Source: Asterias amurensis (Eukaryota; Echinodermata; Asteroidea; Forcipulatida; Asteriidae). From it: a stretch of DNA of 64,000 nucleotides. Made by a program: the position numbers and the translations under genes. Within the stretch, counting starts at the first letter, position 1, and each line of letters opens with the position of its first letter. The stretch covers positions 9,243,761 to 9,307,760 of the forward strand of contig NC_092656.1 in NCBI RefSeq assembly GCF_032118995.1, given 5' to 3'. Below, piece after piece: positions 19,901 through 29,884 of the stretch. The notes beneath the pieces are model-generated. The model was not told the origin of the DNA. It was given only the letters and a program-made list of their open reading frames with translations, and did no database searches.

Positions 19901-20710
19901 CTGTTCGAGAATTTCTTGCAGCTGGGTGTGTTGGGTGCAGTCATTGTTTGTAAAGTACTTACGACCGTACAACCACGCAATAATGACATTCGAAAACAAC
20001 TTGTCTAGTTGATTATTAAGTCGGCAGATCAGACTTAATCTCTCTCCATTTTCTGTTTTCAAATGCAATCACCTTAAAACTTTATGCAGTTTTTGACAGA
20101 GCCGAAGAGGTCGTCACTTTAAAACGCTCAGAAGCTACTCGTTATTCTTAAATACAAAAGAGGCATTCTTCTAGCATTTTCTGTGATAAACGTCGGTTGT
20201 AAGCCCCAGTAAACACATAACGAAATTACTAAAGAAACATCAACAAAAGTTTAGGAATTGTTGATATAAGCTTTATAGTAATAATGCGTTAATCAAAAGG
20301 TAATTAATTGCATTTGGGATACATAACTATTGTATTTTTATATTGTATGCTACATCGATAGAGATAAAAGCTGTGCGACTTAACGGTTCCCAAGTCATAC
20401 GGAAACAAACGAATCAAAATGACTCGGATGGGATTCTAACCCATAACACCTGCATTCAAGGTATCTGCTCTCCTAGTATAAAGGTCGTGGCTTCTAATCC
20501 CATCCAAGTATTGTTCCGTCACTTTCCCCTATGATCGACGTTGAAAGCCTGGTATACCGCAGCTGTGACAAGGGAACTCGGCAAAAAGTCGCACAAACAG
20601 ATATAAACGCAAAGCTGGGGACAGTCAGTCTCTCTCATACAAACACTAACTTTAACGTCTTGCTCGTTTGCTTGTTTTTTTCTAACAGAACATTGACTTT
20701 TCGTTTGATT
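19901..20710. other. unassigned, with two opposed tRNA-like B-box fragments
   Basis: Near 20424-20475 (minus) and 20480-20511 (plus) are mirror-image stretches containing GATGGGATTCTAACCC and TTCTAATCCCATCC, like two SINE heads facing each other. Nothing else is recognised. Confidence 0.4.
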
Positions 20711-20880
20711 TTAAAGACGATGTGACCTATATATGTTTACATTCAAACCGCCCTCTGTTGAAAAACACTGTATACGTCATGTTAAGATTGCATACACTTT
20801 CTAGCTGGCTGCCAAAACACAAAGGTTTTGCCCGGCGGTATGCGCGCGAATCGTGTGACGTCAGAGGTCACATCGTCTAT
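20711..20880. mobile_element. short TIR element with TAGACGATGTGACC ends
   Basis: The left arm AAGACGATGTGACCT (20714-20728) pairs with AGGTCACATCGTCTA (20865-20879). It is about 170 bp long with GTGACGTCA just inside the right arm. A non-autonomous DNA transposon is likely; compare 35623-35798. Confidence 0.65.
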
Positions 20881-21480
20881 ACTAGGACAAACTGATGGTG
20901 GTATTTGTCTCGAGAAAACCTTTTGCCTGCATGTGTCTTCAAACAATAACAAGCAACAACAACTTAACAAGTTCCTGTTTTTGTATGAGAAAGTTTAACT
21001 TTAAACGTCCGCATGAAATGAACCTTCAAACCTTCACGTACATGCCATTTTTGTTGGTTGTGTTTAAATAACACTTAATTATTTGTTTTGTTATAAGTCA
21101 CAATACTTTTAAAATACTTAAGTAAAATGAACTATGGCAGCTTGTTAACCAGTACTGTATTCAGATATTAAGTTTTTTTATATAAATGTTTTGTCAGTTT
21201 GCCTCTTCGGGTAAATAATATTGTTGATTGTTCGAAGCAAACTTTGGCCTTAGTAAAGTGCGCTCTCTCGTGAATAATTGTGATTAAACTTAAACATAAT
21301 TATGTGTAATGACGAACAGAAGGTTAAATTCACGAACAACTTTCGAAGGAAATCCAGTCTTTCATCTTATTTGGGGTTTTGAAAACCCTGCATCATTTAC
21401 AGTTAATTGTATTAAAGTTTTCTTATTTTATAGAATGTTTGGATTTGTAAATTATTTTTCAAAGAATTCTTTCTTACTCT

Positions 21481-21850
21481 TTTAAAGCCATTATACACTT
21501 TCGGAACAGAAAACAAAATTAAAGTTCACAGATTTACAAATAACTAAAAGGATTTACAGAAGGACTTCTCTTGAAATATTATTCCATGAAATGCTTTACT
21601 TTTTGAGAAAACATTACAACAATTATCAATTCTCGATATCGAGAATTGTGGATTTATTTTAAACACTTGTCATGACACGGCGAAGAATGCGGAAACAAAG
21701 GTGGGTTTTCCCGTTATTTTCTCCCGACTCCGATGGCCGATTGAGCCTTAATTTTCACAGGTTTGTTATTATTTTTTTATTTAAGTTGTGATACACGAAG
21801 TGTGGGCCTTTGGACAATACTGTTTACCGAAAGTGTCCAATGGCTTTAAA
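21481..21850 (-). mobile_element. TTAA MITE, family C copy
   Basis: TTTAAAGCCATTATACACTT to AGTGTCCAATGGCTTTAAA. The central hairpin is ATTCTCGATATCGAGAATTG. 20881-21480 before it shows no feature. Confidence 0.9.
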
Positions 21851-21876
21851 CGGGTATGTTTCCACTATGCTTTAGT

Positions 21877-22222
21877 TAGGCCTCGGACACTATTGGTAAT
21901 TGCTAAAAATAACTTTCAAAATAAAAGCTTACTTTATTAACAAGCAATGGGGAGCTGTTGGTAGTATACGAAATTGTGAGAAACGGGTCCTTTTGAAGTA
22001 ATGCAGTTTTTGAGAAAGAAGTAATTTCCCACTAAAATGTTGAAATACATAGGCATCTGAAAGCACACAGATTTGTGCAACAAGGGTGGTTTTTCTTTCA
22101 GTGTTCTCGTGCAACTTCGATGAGTCAAAATTTTCACAGATTTGTTACTTTATGCAATGTTGGGATATACCAAGTGAGAAAACTGGGCTTTGACAATATT
22201 ACCAAAGGTGTCCAGTGTCAGT
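21877..22222 (-). mobile_element. TTAA MITE, family B copy
   Basis: CGGACACTATTGGTAATTGC at the left, ACCAAAGGTGTCCAGTGTCA at the right. It runs straight into the family D foldback. Confidence 0.78.
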
Positions 22223-22602
22223 TAAAGGAACACGTTGCCTTGGATCGGTCGAGTTGGTCTTTGAAAAGCGTTTGTTATAATATGCATATGGGTAGAAAGA
22301 TGCTGTAAAAGTAGAATACAATGATCCACACAAACATGCCTCGAAATTGCACGGTTTTCCTTTTACCTCGTCGACTAACACGGTCGGCCATTTATGGGAG
22401 TCAAATTTTTGACTCCCATAAATGGCCGACCGTGTTAGTCGACGAGGTAAAAGGAAAACCACGCAATTTCGAGGCAAACTTGTGTGGATCATTGCATTCT
22501 ACTTTTAAATTATCTTTCTAACCATATGCATTTTATAACAAACGGTTACAAACGCTTTTTTATAGACCAACTCGTCCGATCCAAGGCAATGTGTTCCTTT
22601 AA
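22222..22602. mobile_element. family D foldback MITE, full length
   Basis: An almost perfect 380-bp palindrome, from TTAAAGGAACACGTTGCCTT to its complement ending GTGTTCCTTTAA. It is centred on GGGAGTCAAATTTTTGACTC. It carries TTAA at both ends and no coding sequence. Confidence 0.92.
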
Positions 22603-22619
22603 CCGAATGTAAACGTTAC

Positions 22620-22945
22620 GACGATTCAATGCAACTGTTTCGGAGCTCCCTTGGGATGGTCCTGATTATTAAAATAAAGGTTAAAACAATTTGTTAATTA
22701 TTTTGTTAGCTATTGCAAATCTTTGCTGGCATTTGTATTCAGAATGTTATGGGTATAGATTTGATTTAGGTTGGCCATGTACTGGTGCAAGAAACAACAA
22801 AAGATATGTCATTGATTTAGTTTTGTTATTAAAAAGTCAAACTTATTATTTTGACCCTTATTTGATGTTATCACAGTCTTGTTTGTATCGTTATTATAAG
22901 TGCCAATAAATAAATTTGAATGAAAAAAAAAAGAAAAAAAAAAGA
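22620..22945 (+). mobile_element. poly(A)-tailed retroposed fragment
   Basis: Ends GTGCCAATAAATAAATTTGA, then ATGAAAAAAAAAAG and more A. That is the look of a retroposed transcript 3' end with its polyadenylation signal. The upstream 220 bp hold a 72-codon open frame ending at the AATAAATAAA, with no family I recognise. It could be a LINE tail or a processed copy. Confidence 0.5.
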
Positions 22946-23278
22946 AACGAGACAAAAACAATGATAATCGAACCTGAACACAAGGAACACTAGGTCATAG
23001 TTCATGAAGTAAAAAAACAAAACAAAAACACCCAGTCTATAAATTAATCAAATTCACGTCCTGTGTTTGTTAAATTACAACATACGCCATTTTGAAAAAT
23101 GATGGACACAAAACCATGAGTCTATTAGAGATGGGTCATCTATTTGTATAGACCTGTTCATTGGCGGACTGAGTACGACAACTTAAGACTATACAATCAA
23201 TAATGACACATTGCAAACGACACAGAGGAATAAACATCGAACATAATCTTTCTTATTTCGCTTATCTCATAAGCATTC

Positions 23279-23720
23279 TTAAAGACACTGGACACTATTG
23301 GTAATTGTCAAAGACTAGTCTTAAAGACACTGGAAACTATTGGTAATTGTAAAAGACCAGTCTTTCCACTTAGTGTATCTCAACATACGCATAAAATAAC
23401 AAACTTGTGAAAATTTGAGCTCAATCGGTCGTCGAAGTTGCAAGATAATAATGAAAAAAAACAAAAAAAAAAACATTAATTTTGTCACATGAAGTTGTGT
23501 GCTTTCAGATGCTTGATTTCGAGACCACAAATTCTAAGTCTGAGGTCTCGAAAACAAATTCGTGGAAAGTAACATCTTTCTCGAAAACTACGTTACTTCA
23601 GAGGGAGCCGTGCCTCACAATGTTTTATACTACCAACAGCTCCCCATTACTCGTTACCAAGTAAGGTTTTAAGCTAATTATTAGTTTGAGTAATTAACAA
23701 TAGTGTCCACTGCCTTTAAT
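23279..23720 (+). mobile_element. TTAA MITE, family A copy with duplicated left end
   Basis: The first 42 bp, from TTAAAGACACTGGA, occur twice in tandem (23279 and 23321). The hairpin is intact and the right end is GTGTCCACTGCCTTTAA. Confidence 0.9.
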
Positions 23721-23824
23721 ACTTCAGCCAATTATGGAATGGCCATGTTGACTATTTTCTAGTCACAACCAATTTAAAAAAAATAGAAATTTAGTTAAAA
23801 AAAAAAAAAATGACACTAGGCCAA

Positions 23825-23830
23825 TTTATT
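23825..23830 (-). promoter_or_regulatory. polyadenylation signal of the minus-strand gene
   Basis: AATAAA on the minus strand about 20 bp past the stop codon of the 624-residue gene. This would give a very short 3' UTR. Confidence 0.55.
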
Positions 23831-23850
23831 TTTCATTAATGTTCACCGTA

Positions 23851-25725
23851 TTACGATGCTGAAACAACGTTCTCTGCGTCTTTCGTTGGATAGTATCCCG
23901 TCATCCGATGGTAAACATTCTCGTCAGAGAAACGAACTGATTTCTTCGCGCCCAAACTTTCATCAGAACTATTCTTCAGCAGACTGCTGTTTGCTGCCGA
24001 TCGTTCCATCACAGACCTCTTCATGAAACTGCCGCTAGCGTTCTGCACACCTGATCTCGCTTTACCCGATTTCCTCTGCCTGTTAAGTACGGCACTCGAC
24101 TTCTTCTTTTGCGCCCGCATTTCTTTCAAGCGGGGAACGAGGTTGATCTTACCGGATCCTACCCCATCCCACCGCGAGCTGTTGTTGAGTGCCGTCCCCG
24201 CCTGAAGGTTCCACTGGAAACTCTGTCTCATCTGCCTTCGGAAGTGGTTGGTCTTCAACCGTCTCTGGATTTCATCCACAGTCCGGCAAGTGGTACACGT
24301 TGCCACCAACCGACCGTGTCGACAGGTGACCGCTCCCGGGGTCTCCGCGTCGGCTCCCCCCATCGACTCGCTCGACCGACTAGGTCCTCCTCGTTGAGTA
24401 GAGCTCATAGCATTCTTCAGAATCCCTTCCATCCTTGAAGGCAAGGTCTGCACGCTAGTGTTGACCGTGAAACCTCTGTGGTAAGATAACGTATCATCCA
24501 GTGAGATAGAACTCTGGGATAACTCGTGCACCTGGACATCAGTCTTATGATGTTGGCCGTTGGCGGCGTCTATGGTTCCAAGCGGTTCTCCGTGTGTCAA
24601 TTCTCTTCTGGGAGCGTCGAGCGGGAATGTTTGGGACGGCATCCTAAAAACAGTCTGCAAAACATCTCTGATTGGTGCTGCTGACGAACAACCCCCATCC
24701 ACTAACATAGAGTTTTCATTCTGAAGTTTTGTACTTTGAAAATCAAGAAAGCCCCTCATATTTCCATGTTGGACCCGTCCATTGGAAGCGTTACTGCCCA
24801 TCGCAGCTTCTTGAGTTCTAAACTCAGAATCTGAACATTCTCGAGTCGGCCCCTCCGAAGTTTGCCGAAGTCCACCTCCCCCATCTTCGGGTTCAGACGG
24901 ATCGGGACTCGGTGTTTCAAACTCCATCCTTGGAATCGATACCTCTATCCTTATAACCGGTTTCTTAACTACATGTGCGGGTGAAGGGTCTTGCAGTCTC
25001 GACTGCATCCCGGGCTGGTTTGAGTTTTGCACGGCAGAAATGTTTCTGGTCTCGTCAGTTATAGGTAATATCACTCCAGGATTTTTCCCGGGCGCGTTGC
25101 TCTTAAAGTTTGGGTCATCGGTCCTGTAACTCATGAAACCGTCGGTAGTGTTACCTGCGGTGGTGCTAAAGGAGGCACCATCGTCCCCAGGTTTGCGGCA
25201 TCGCGTGTTAACAAACTCATCATCAGCACGGAGGACCACTATCCTCTTTACGTTCCCATCTTTCGTCACAATGTCCCAGAAATCCGTTCCTTCCCCTCGC
25301 TGTTTTCCCGGTGGCGGCCGGGTTGTTGTTTTCTGGTGCAGTATTCCCGGTAGGTGCTTCTCTTCGAGAGCTTTGATCTTCTCCTCGCTTAGACTCCCGT
25401 AGAGTCTCCGGAGCTCTCCATCACTGGCCCGGACGGGGGAGCGTCCCTTACGCGGTGTCACGTCCAGCGCTGCCTCGAGTCGAGCAGCGAACGCCGGGTC
25501 TCTCATCAGACTGCCCCGTCGTGCGTCCTGCTCTAGGTGGGACTTCCGGACCCTCCTAGCGTGCTCGGTGTACTCCAACATGGAACTCTGGAGCCCACGT
25601 TGCTGCTCCTTGCGACGGCGTTCCATCACGGCCCGCTCTGTGCTCTGCCGGAGTATCGCCTTGGCTCTGGCCAAGGAGTCGAAGGGACTCGCAGCATCAT
25701 CGTTTAGCGCTGGGTAGTCCGTCAT
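23851..25725 (-). CDS. uncharacterised 624-residue protein with CxHG-CxxC knuckle
   Basis: One long open exon; I do not recognise the family. Codon use is GC-richer than the flanks, as in the other real exons. The start chosen is MTDYPALND. An upstream in-frame ATG exists, but TTTCTTCAG at about 25746-25754 looks like a splice acceptor just before the 5' leader. Visible parts: a charged helical N-terminus (about 20-80, many Arg/Glu), FWDIVTKDGNVKRIVVL (about 150), a long disordered middle and a Cys/His cluster CRHGRLVATCTTC. A basic helix (RRLKTNHFRRQMRQSFQW) and a C-terminal KKSVRF fit the RVxF docking motif of protein phosphatase 1. No signal peptide or membrane segment. Probably an intracellular scaffold-like protein. 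Confidence 0.75.
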   Translation of the reverse strand: MTDYPALNDDAASPFDSLARAKAILRQSTERAVMERRRKEQQRGLQSSMLEYTEHARRVRKSHLEQDARRGSLMRDPAFAARLEAALDVTPRKGRSPVRASDGELRRLYGSLSEEKIKALEEKHLPGILHQKTTTRPPPGKQRGEGTDFWDIVTKDGNVKRIVVLRADDEFVNTRCRKPGDDGASFSTTAGNTTDGFMSYRTDDPNFKSNAPGKNPGVILPITDETRNISAVQNSNQPGMQSRLQDPSPAHVVKKPVIRIEVSIPRMEFETPSPDPSEPEDGGGGLRQTSEGPTRECSDSEFRTQEAAMGSNASNGRVQHGNMRGFLDFQSTKLQNENSMLVDGGCSSAAPIRDVLQTVFRMPSQTFPLDAPRRELTHGEPLGTIDAANGQHHKTDVQVHELSQSSISLDDTLSYHRGFTVNTSVQTLPSRMEGILKNAMSSTQRGGPSRSSESMGGADAETPGAVTCRHGRLVATCTTCRTVDEIQRRLKTNHFRRQMRQSFQWNLQAGTALNNSSRWDGVGSGKINLVPRLKEMRAQKKKSSAVLNRQRKSGKARSGVQNASGSFMKRSVMERSAANSSLLKNSSDESLGAKKSVRFSDENVYHRMTGYYPTKDAENVVSAS

Positions 25726-25745
25726 CGCCCTCTCTCTTAAGCCAA

Positions 25746-26775
25746 CTGAAGAAATCAAGGCATTCGATCAAGGCATTCGTAGTTGACTCACGCACATCAC
25801 CTATTAAAAACCTCTGCCCATCAATGAACTGTAATCGTTCTTAATTTGCTTGTCAGGAAAAACCTTCGCCATGTCATGTTAAACTATCCCATAACGACGA
25901 GGGGAAGTTCATCTATCACAAAGGACATCAACAATGTCATCCAACGTTTTGATCAGTACGATGAAGAATGCAGCCCTCATGCCAAGTCATTGTTCATTGA
26001 GACAAAATATTGCTTCTTAAAAACTAGTTGATAAGTTTCTTCACCTGGTTCCAAGTAGAGATTCCACAACCTGAACGAAAGATACAAAAAGAAATGAATG
26101 ATTTTATGCAATATCCATGTATATTTCAATTTTACTGCTCCCTGTTCATGAAAGTTGTGTTTTCATTCTGCCATCGAGAAAGATAGGGTAGAAACATCAG
26201 ACCATTATTAACTTTTGTTGAAATTATACCATAGGTCCCTTTGGTTGGTAAGTAGTTTGAATCAGCTGATGAATTTTTCTAAAACATTAATCGACTAACT
26301 ATGAAATATGTACCATGTATGTGAGCATTTACTACAATCTAGAAATGAAATGTTACTGATGTCAGACTAGAATCCAACATCGAGAAAATGGATGTCTGAA
26401 AGTAATGTCAGGCTGTTTCGAGGCATTTGTTTACTTCAAGTTATAAGTAAAAGGTGTCACAAGGCTGTACGCCGAGTTTCTCCAAACTGAACGCCTGCAA
26501 TTCCTCATCGTTGGTTTAATATTGACTGCCTACGTATACGAAATATATATAATGTAAAAAGTAATATTTAAATGGATTGCCTTTTCTTAAAAAAACAAAA
26601 ACAAAACAGATATCAGGGCAGAAAAACAGAGTAAAACACACCATGTCTGTATAATTGCATCTTTGTCAAAATAAAAATTAATGTGACAACACGTTACCTA
26701 AAGTGCGATGAGGCCTACACAACACAACCGTACTGTAAGATCAAAACAGAAAAGCAAAACTAGCAACAACTTACC
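25746..26775 (-). other. candidate 5' UTR intron of the minus-strand gene
   Basis: On the minus strand a donor ACG|GTAAGTT at 26775/26774 and an acceptor TTTCTTCAG at 25746 would join a noncoding first exon right of 26775 to the coding exon. Splicing is inferred from site quality only. The interior holds no repeat I recognise. Confidence 0.35.
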
Positions 26776-28025
26776 GTTCAGTTAAATCCATCGATCATGA
26801 CGTCGTACAAGTAGGTCGAACTTCAGGCAACTCGACTGTTTGATGTGACTTTCATAACATTTACGGCATGTTTACCAAGAGATCATAAGTGTTACTACGG
26901 AAACAACCGTCTGCATTCAATTGTATGTCACTTTTTTAGCAAGGCAATGACTTAAAACATGGCTAGAGAAACACTGGTTTTAACAGCAGAATAACTTTTG
27001 GCCGCTTCAAAAAAAATAACAGGCCGGCATTGATCAATGTGCCCTCTCCCTCTCCACGTAAACATAACATACAGGTACGAGACATGCCAAATACATGGAC
27101 TACGATATCGATTTATTGATCAGAAACAACACATGAGTTGAACCCCTATTCATCCACTGACCACTACCCATGTAATCCACCGAATAAGCAATTGTACATG
27201 GGAGGACAGACTTAACAGTTATATGCAAATGAGTTCTTAATCTTTTGAGCAATATACCCCCCCCCCCTCTTTGTGGAAGAGGGACAGGCAGAAGTCACCA
27301 GTGTGGCACTCTGTCCCGTTGTCTGAGATTTTGTTTTTGCCATTGATCAAATCCATACTGCAAACACCTCTCCCTGGTGATGCTTGTAGTATTTATTTGG
27401 TTTCCTAAGAGTCATCGTTGTATAAGTGAACAAGACCAAGACATTGATTTGCTTAGTTGAGAAATTTGCCGTTTTAAAACCTAGTGTAATTTGTTGAACA
27501 TCAGTATGAATTTAGATAGTAAAAACATATCTGTACAAATCAACTGTTTGTATTGCAATAAAGTATAGTTTATGAACTTATTGTTTCGTCCTCACAAAAG
27601 AACCCAACACATTTCCCAAATGTTATATTTGCTTGTTGGTTCTACTAGTTCACTGCTCCATGGCTATACTGGCCGATGTTTTCGTTTAATCTCCTCTAAA
27701 AATCCGTTCATAAAGGGTTGATTAAAGGAATGGTATCTTTGGTATAATTATTCCAAAATACCGAAGTGCTGCGTTTGTTGATAAGGTATAAACATTTTGA
27801 GAAACAGTTCTGAGGAATGTGGTTTTAGAGGAAGGGATTCACACAAAAGTTCAATCTGGGAAACGTTTATTAAAAAAAAACGCTCCAGATTTTCTTCGAA
27901 TTCTCAAAAAACTGTAACCCTGCGAAACTAATTTCACAGGTCAATTTTGTTATACGATTTTTGTTTACACTTTATGATCAAAACAATCGAGCGGTTCAAA
28001 AACCAAGGTGTACATTGCCTTGTAT
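26776..28025. other. unassigned, possible promoter region of the minus-strand gene
   Basis: No gene or repeat family is recognised. A poly-C run lies near 27257-27266. Confidence 0.35.
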
Positions 28026-28191
28026 GGGTGCGTTCGTTAAGCTTCCCCGGGTCTACCCCGGTGTGTGGCGTTTTCTTTTTCCAGGACGAACGTGTGCAGA
28101 TAATTACCCACGTTCGTCCTAGAAAAAAAAAAAAAAAAAAAAAAAACGCCACATACCGGGGTTGACCCAGGGAAGCTAAACGAACGCACCC
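28026..28191. mobile_element. GGGTGCG-ended MITE, short hairpin form
   Basis: The arms GGGTGCGTTCGTTAAGCTTC and the complementary right end flank a second inverted pair, CCAGGACGAACGTGTG / CCCACGTTCGTCCTAG. A run of about 24 A lies in the right half. A TAT/GAT flank is weakly compatible with a 3-bp duplication. Confidence 0.8.
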
Positions 28192-28192
28192 G

Positions 28193-28502
28193 ATATTGTG
28201 CCTGTGTTGTTGCTACATTCATTTGAAATGACATTGAAACATTTTGGAAGTAAGTATATTCTCCCATTCTGTGGTACAGTAAAAAAATCAACACTCGGCA
28301 ACGCTACTTCCGTCGCAACGGTCATCGACAAATTACAAAGCGCCCTCGATATTGTGCCTGTGTTGTTGCTACATTCATTTGAAATGACATTGAAACATTT
28401 TGGAAGTAAGTATATTCTCCCATTCTGTGGTACAGTAAAAAAATCAACACTCGGCAACGCTACTTCCGTCGCAACGGTCATCGACAAATTACAAAGCGCC
28501 CT
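28193..28502. repeat. perfect 155-bp tandem duplication
   Basis: Two identical units beginning GATATTGTGCCTGTGTTGTT and ending TACAAAGCGCCCTC. The first unit starts directly at the MITE boundary. Zero differences suggest either a recent event or an assembly artefact. Confidence 0.92.
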
Positions 28503-29817
28503 CAATGTCAGCAGATAATCAACTACGGTATAATTCTATTTCACGAGACAGCGATACCGTTTCATTATTATTCGGCCATGCATTGACCTACAACACACGG
28601 GTTACTCTGTCTTCCTCATCAAGCTATGCGAGCAGTATACGTGCGCATCGCGACAGAGCGAGCTAGCCTTGTAACCAAGTCGTTAAATGTCGGCCGCGGT
28701 GATAGCGTTCCGACTCTCTCCGCGATTCCATCGCGCGACACTGGCGAAATTCTCGCGAGACTACTCAGTTGTCAATTAGGTTAAACACCACATTTATTTC
28801 CACACTTCCATGAAAAGATAACGACAATCACATGTACATGCACTACGGAGTAAAGCAAAATAACATTTAAGTAACAGTAAGTAGGATACATGAGTATGGG
28901 GCTGTTTTGATAAGCAGAAGCTTGTAAAAAACAGCCAGACAGACAAAGATTAAAACAAGCAGACATACACATGCAAACAAAAGGCTCTCTACTGATCTCG
29001 CGCTGCGCAACCTCATTTAATCATTTAATGGGGGTGGTGGGGGGGGGGGGGATGGGTAGTATCGGCCAGCAGTTAGCGCGAGAGAGCAGTGATCTCGCGA
29101 GAGCAGTATTCTGTCGCGGTTAAACCTGAACCATTACGCCACCACGACTCGACTATATCTCACCGCAACGACTGGTCCACAAGACTAGATTGAGCCAGTG
29201 TGTGTGTATGTTATCCCACTTTCAAGATAACATTAAAATAAAAACACAGTGACCTCCTCCAGCACGGAATGAAGTCGATCGATGCCGGGCCGTGAAAGCC
29301 ACTTATGTGACAGCCTAGCTTTTTCTCGGTGTGCCGGCTCGATGATGAAGATGCGGTTTGTTACGTAAGGACCGGACCGCATCAATGATTGCCTCTCTAA
29401 GACTAAGAGCTTCTTGCGTCAATCAAATCCAAGTTGAGATAGAGAGAGCATGCAGAGAGATGGGGGGTTCTCATTTAGCAATCAGTGGTTAAAATCTAAG
29501 TGCTCCAGCGGTTGGCCGTAATGACTATCGAGCGCGTAGCATCTGTCCGTCCAGTTTTATCATCAGCAGCAGAGAGAGGGGGGAGAGCCCGGCACTTCAT
29601 TTCCGCTACGCACAGTCTTAAGCCAAACGCGTCGCTGGAATCATCAACAACCCATGATTCCCAAGACGTATTAGAGATCTTATCATACATCTAAGGAGAA
29701 AGGGGACTGAGACATCATCTTATAAGTAAACCAGGTATTGTGTCTTCCAAGGAGGAGGAGGGTTACTGTCGAAGAGGGGGAAAAGGACAACCATACCGGA
29801 GTGATTTTAGCCGAGAG
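28503..29817 (+). promoter_or_regulatory. upstream region of the nicotinic receptor gene with two TCTCGCGAGA sites
   Basis: The perfect palindrome TCTCGCGAGA occurs at 28751-28760 and 29093-29102 in a locally CpG-rich stretch. This sequence is a known core-promoter element of CpG-island genes in animals. Its role here is inferred from position, 0.7-1.1 kb before the first coding exon. A poly-G run sits near 29039-29051. Confidence 0.4.
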
Positions 29818-29884
29818 ATGACGACCCGGCATCTCCTATTCACAGTGGCCGTGCTGTGCCTGACGACGGCTTGCATCTCCGGCG
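29818..29884 (+). CDS. nAChR exon 1: signal peptide
   Basis: Encodes [20 protein letters not shown] and SG, donor GGCG|GTAAGG, phase 1. The first ATG after a G-rich leader and the hydrophobic core support this start. Confidence 0.82.

Noticed and set aside
22199-22521. Mirror-image open frames on both strands
   Set aside because: They arise because family D is a palindrome, so the same translation appears on both strands.
28176-28518. Open frames of about 105 codons on both strands with internally repeated peptide
   Set aside because: They only reflect the 155-bp perfect tandem duplication.
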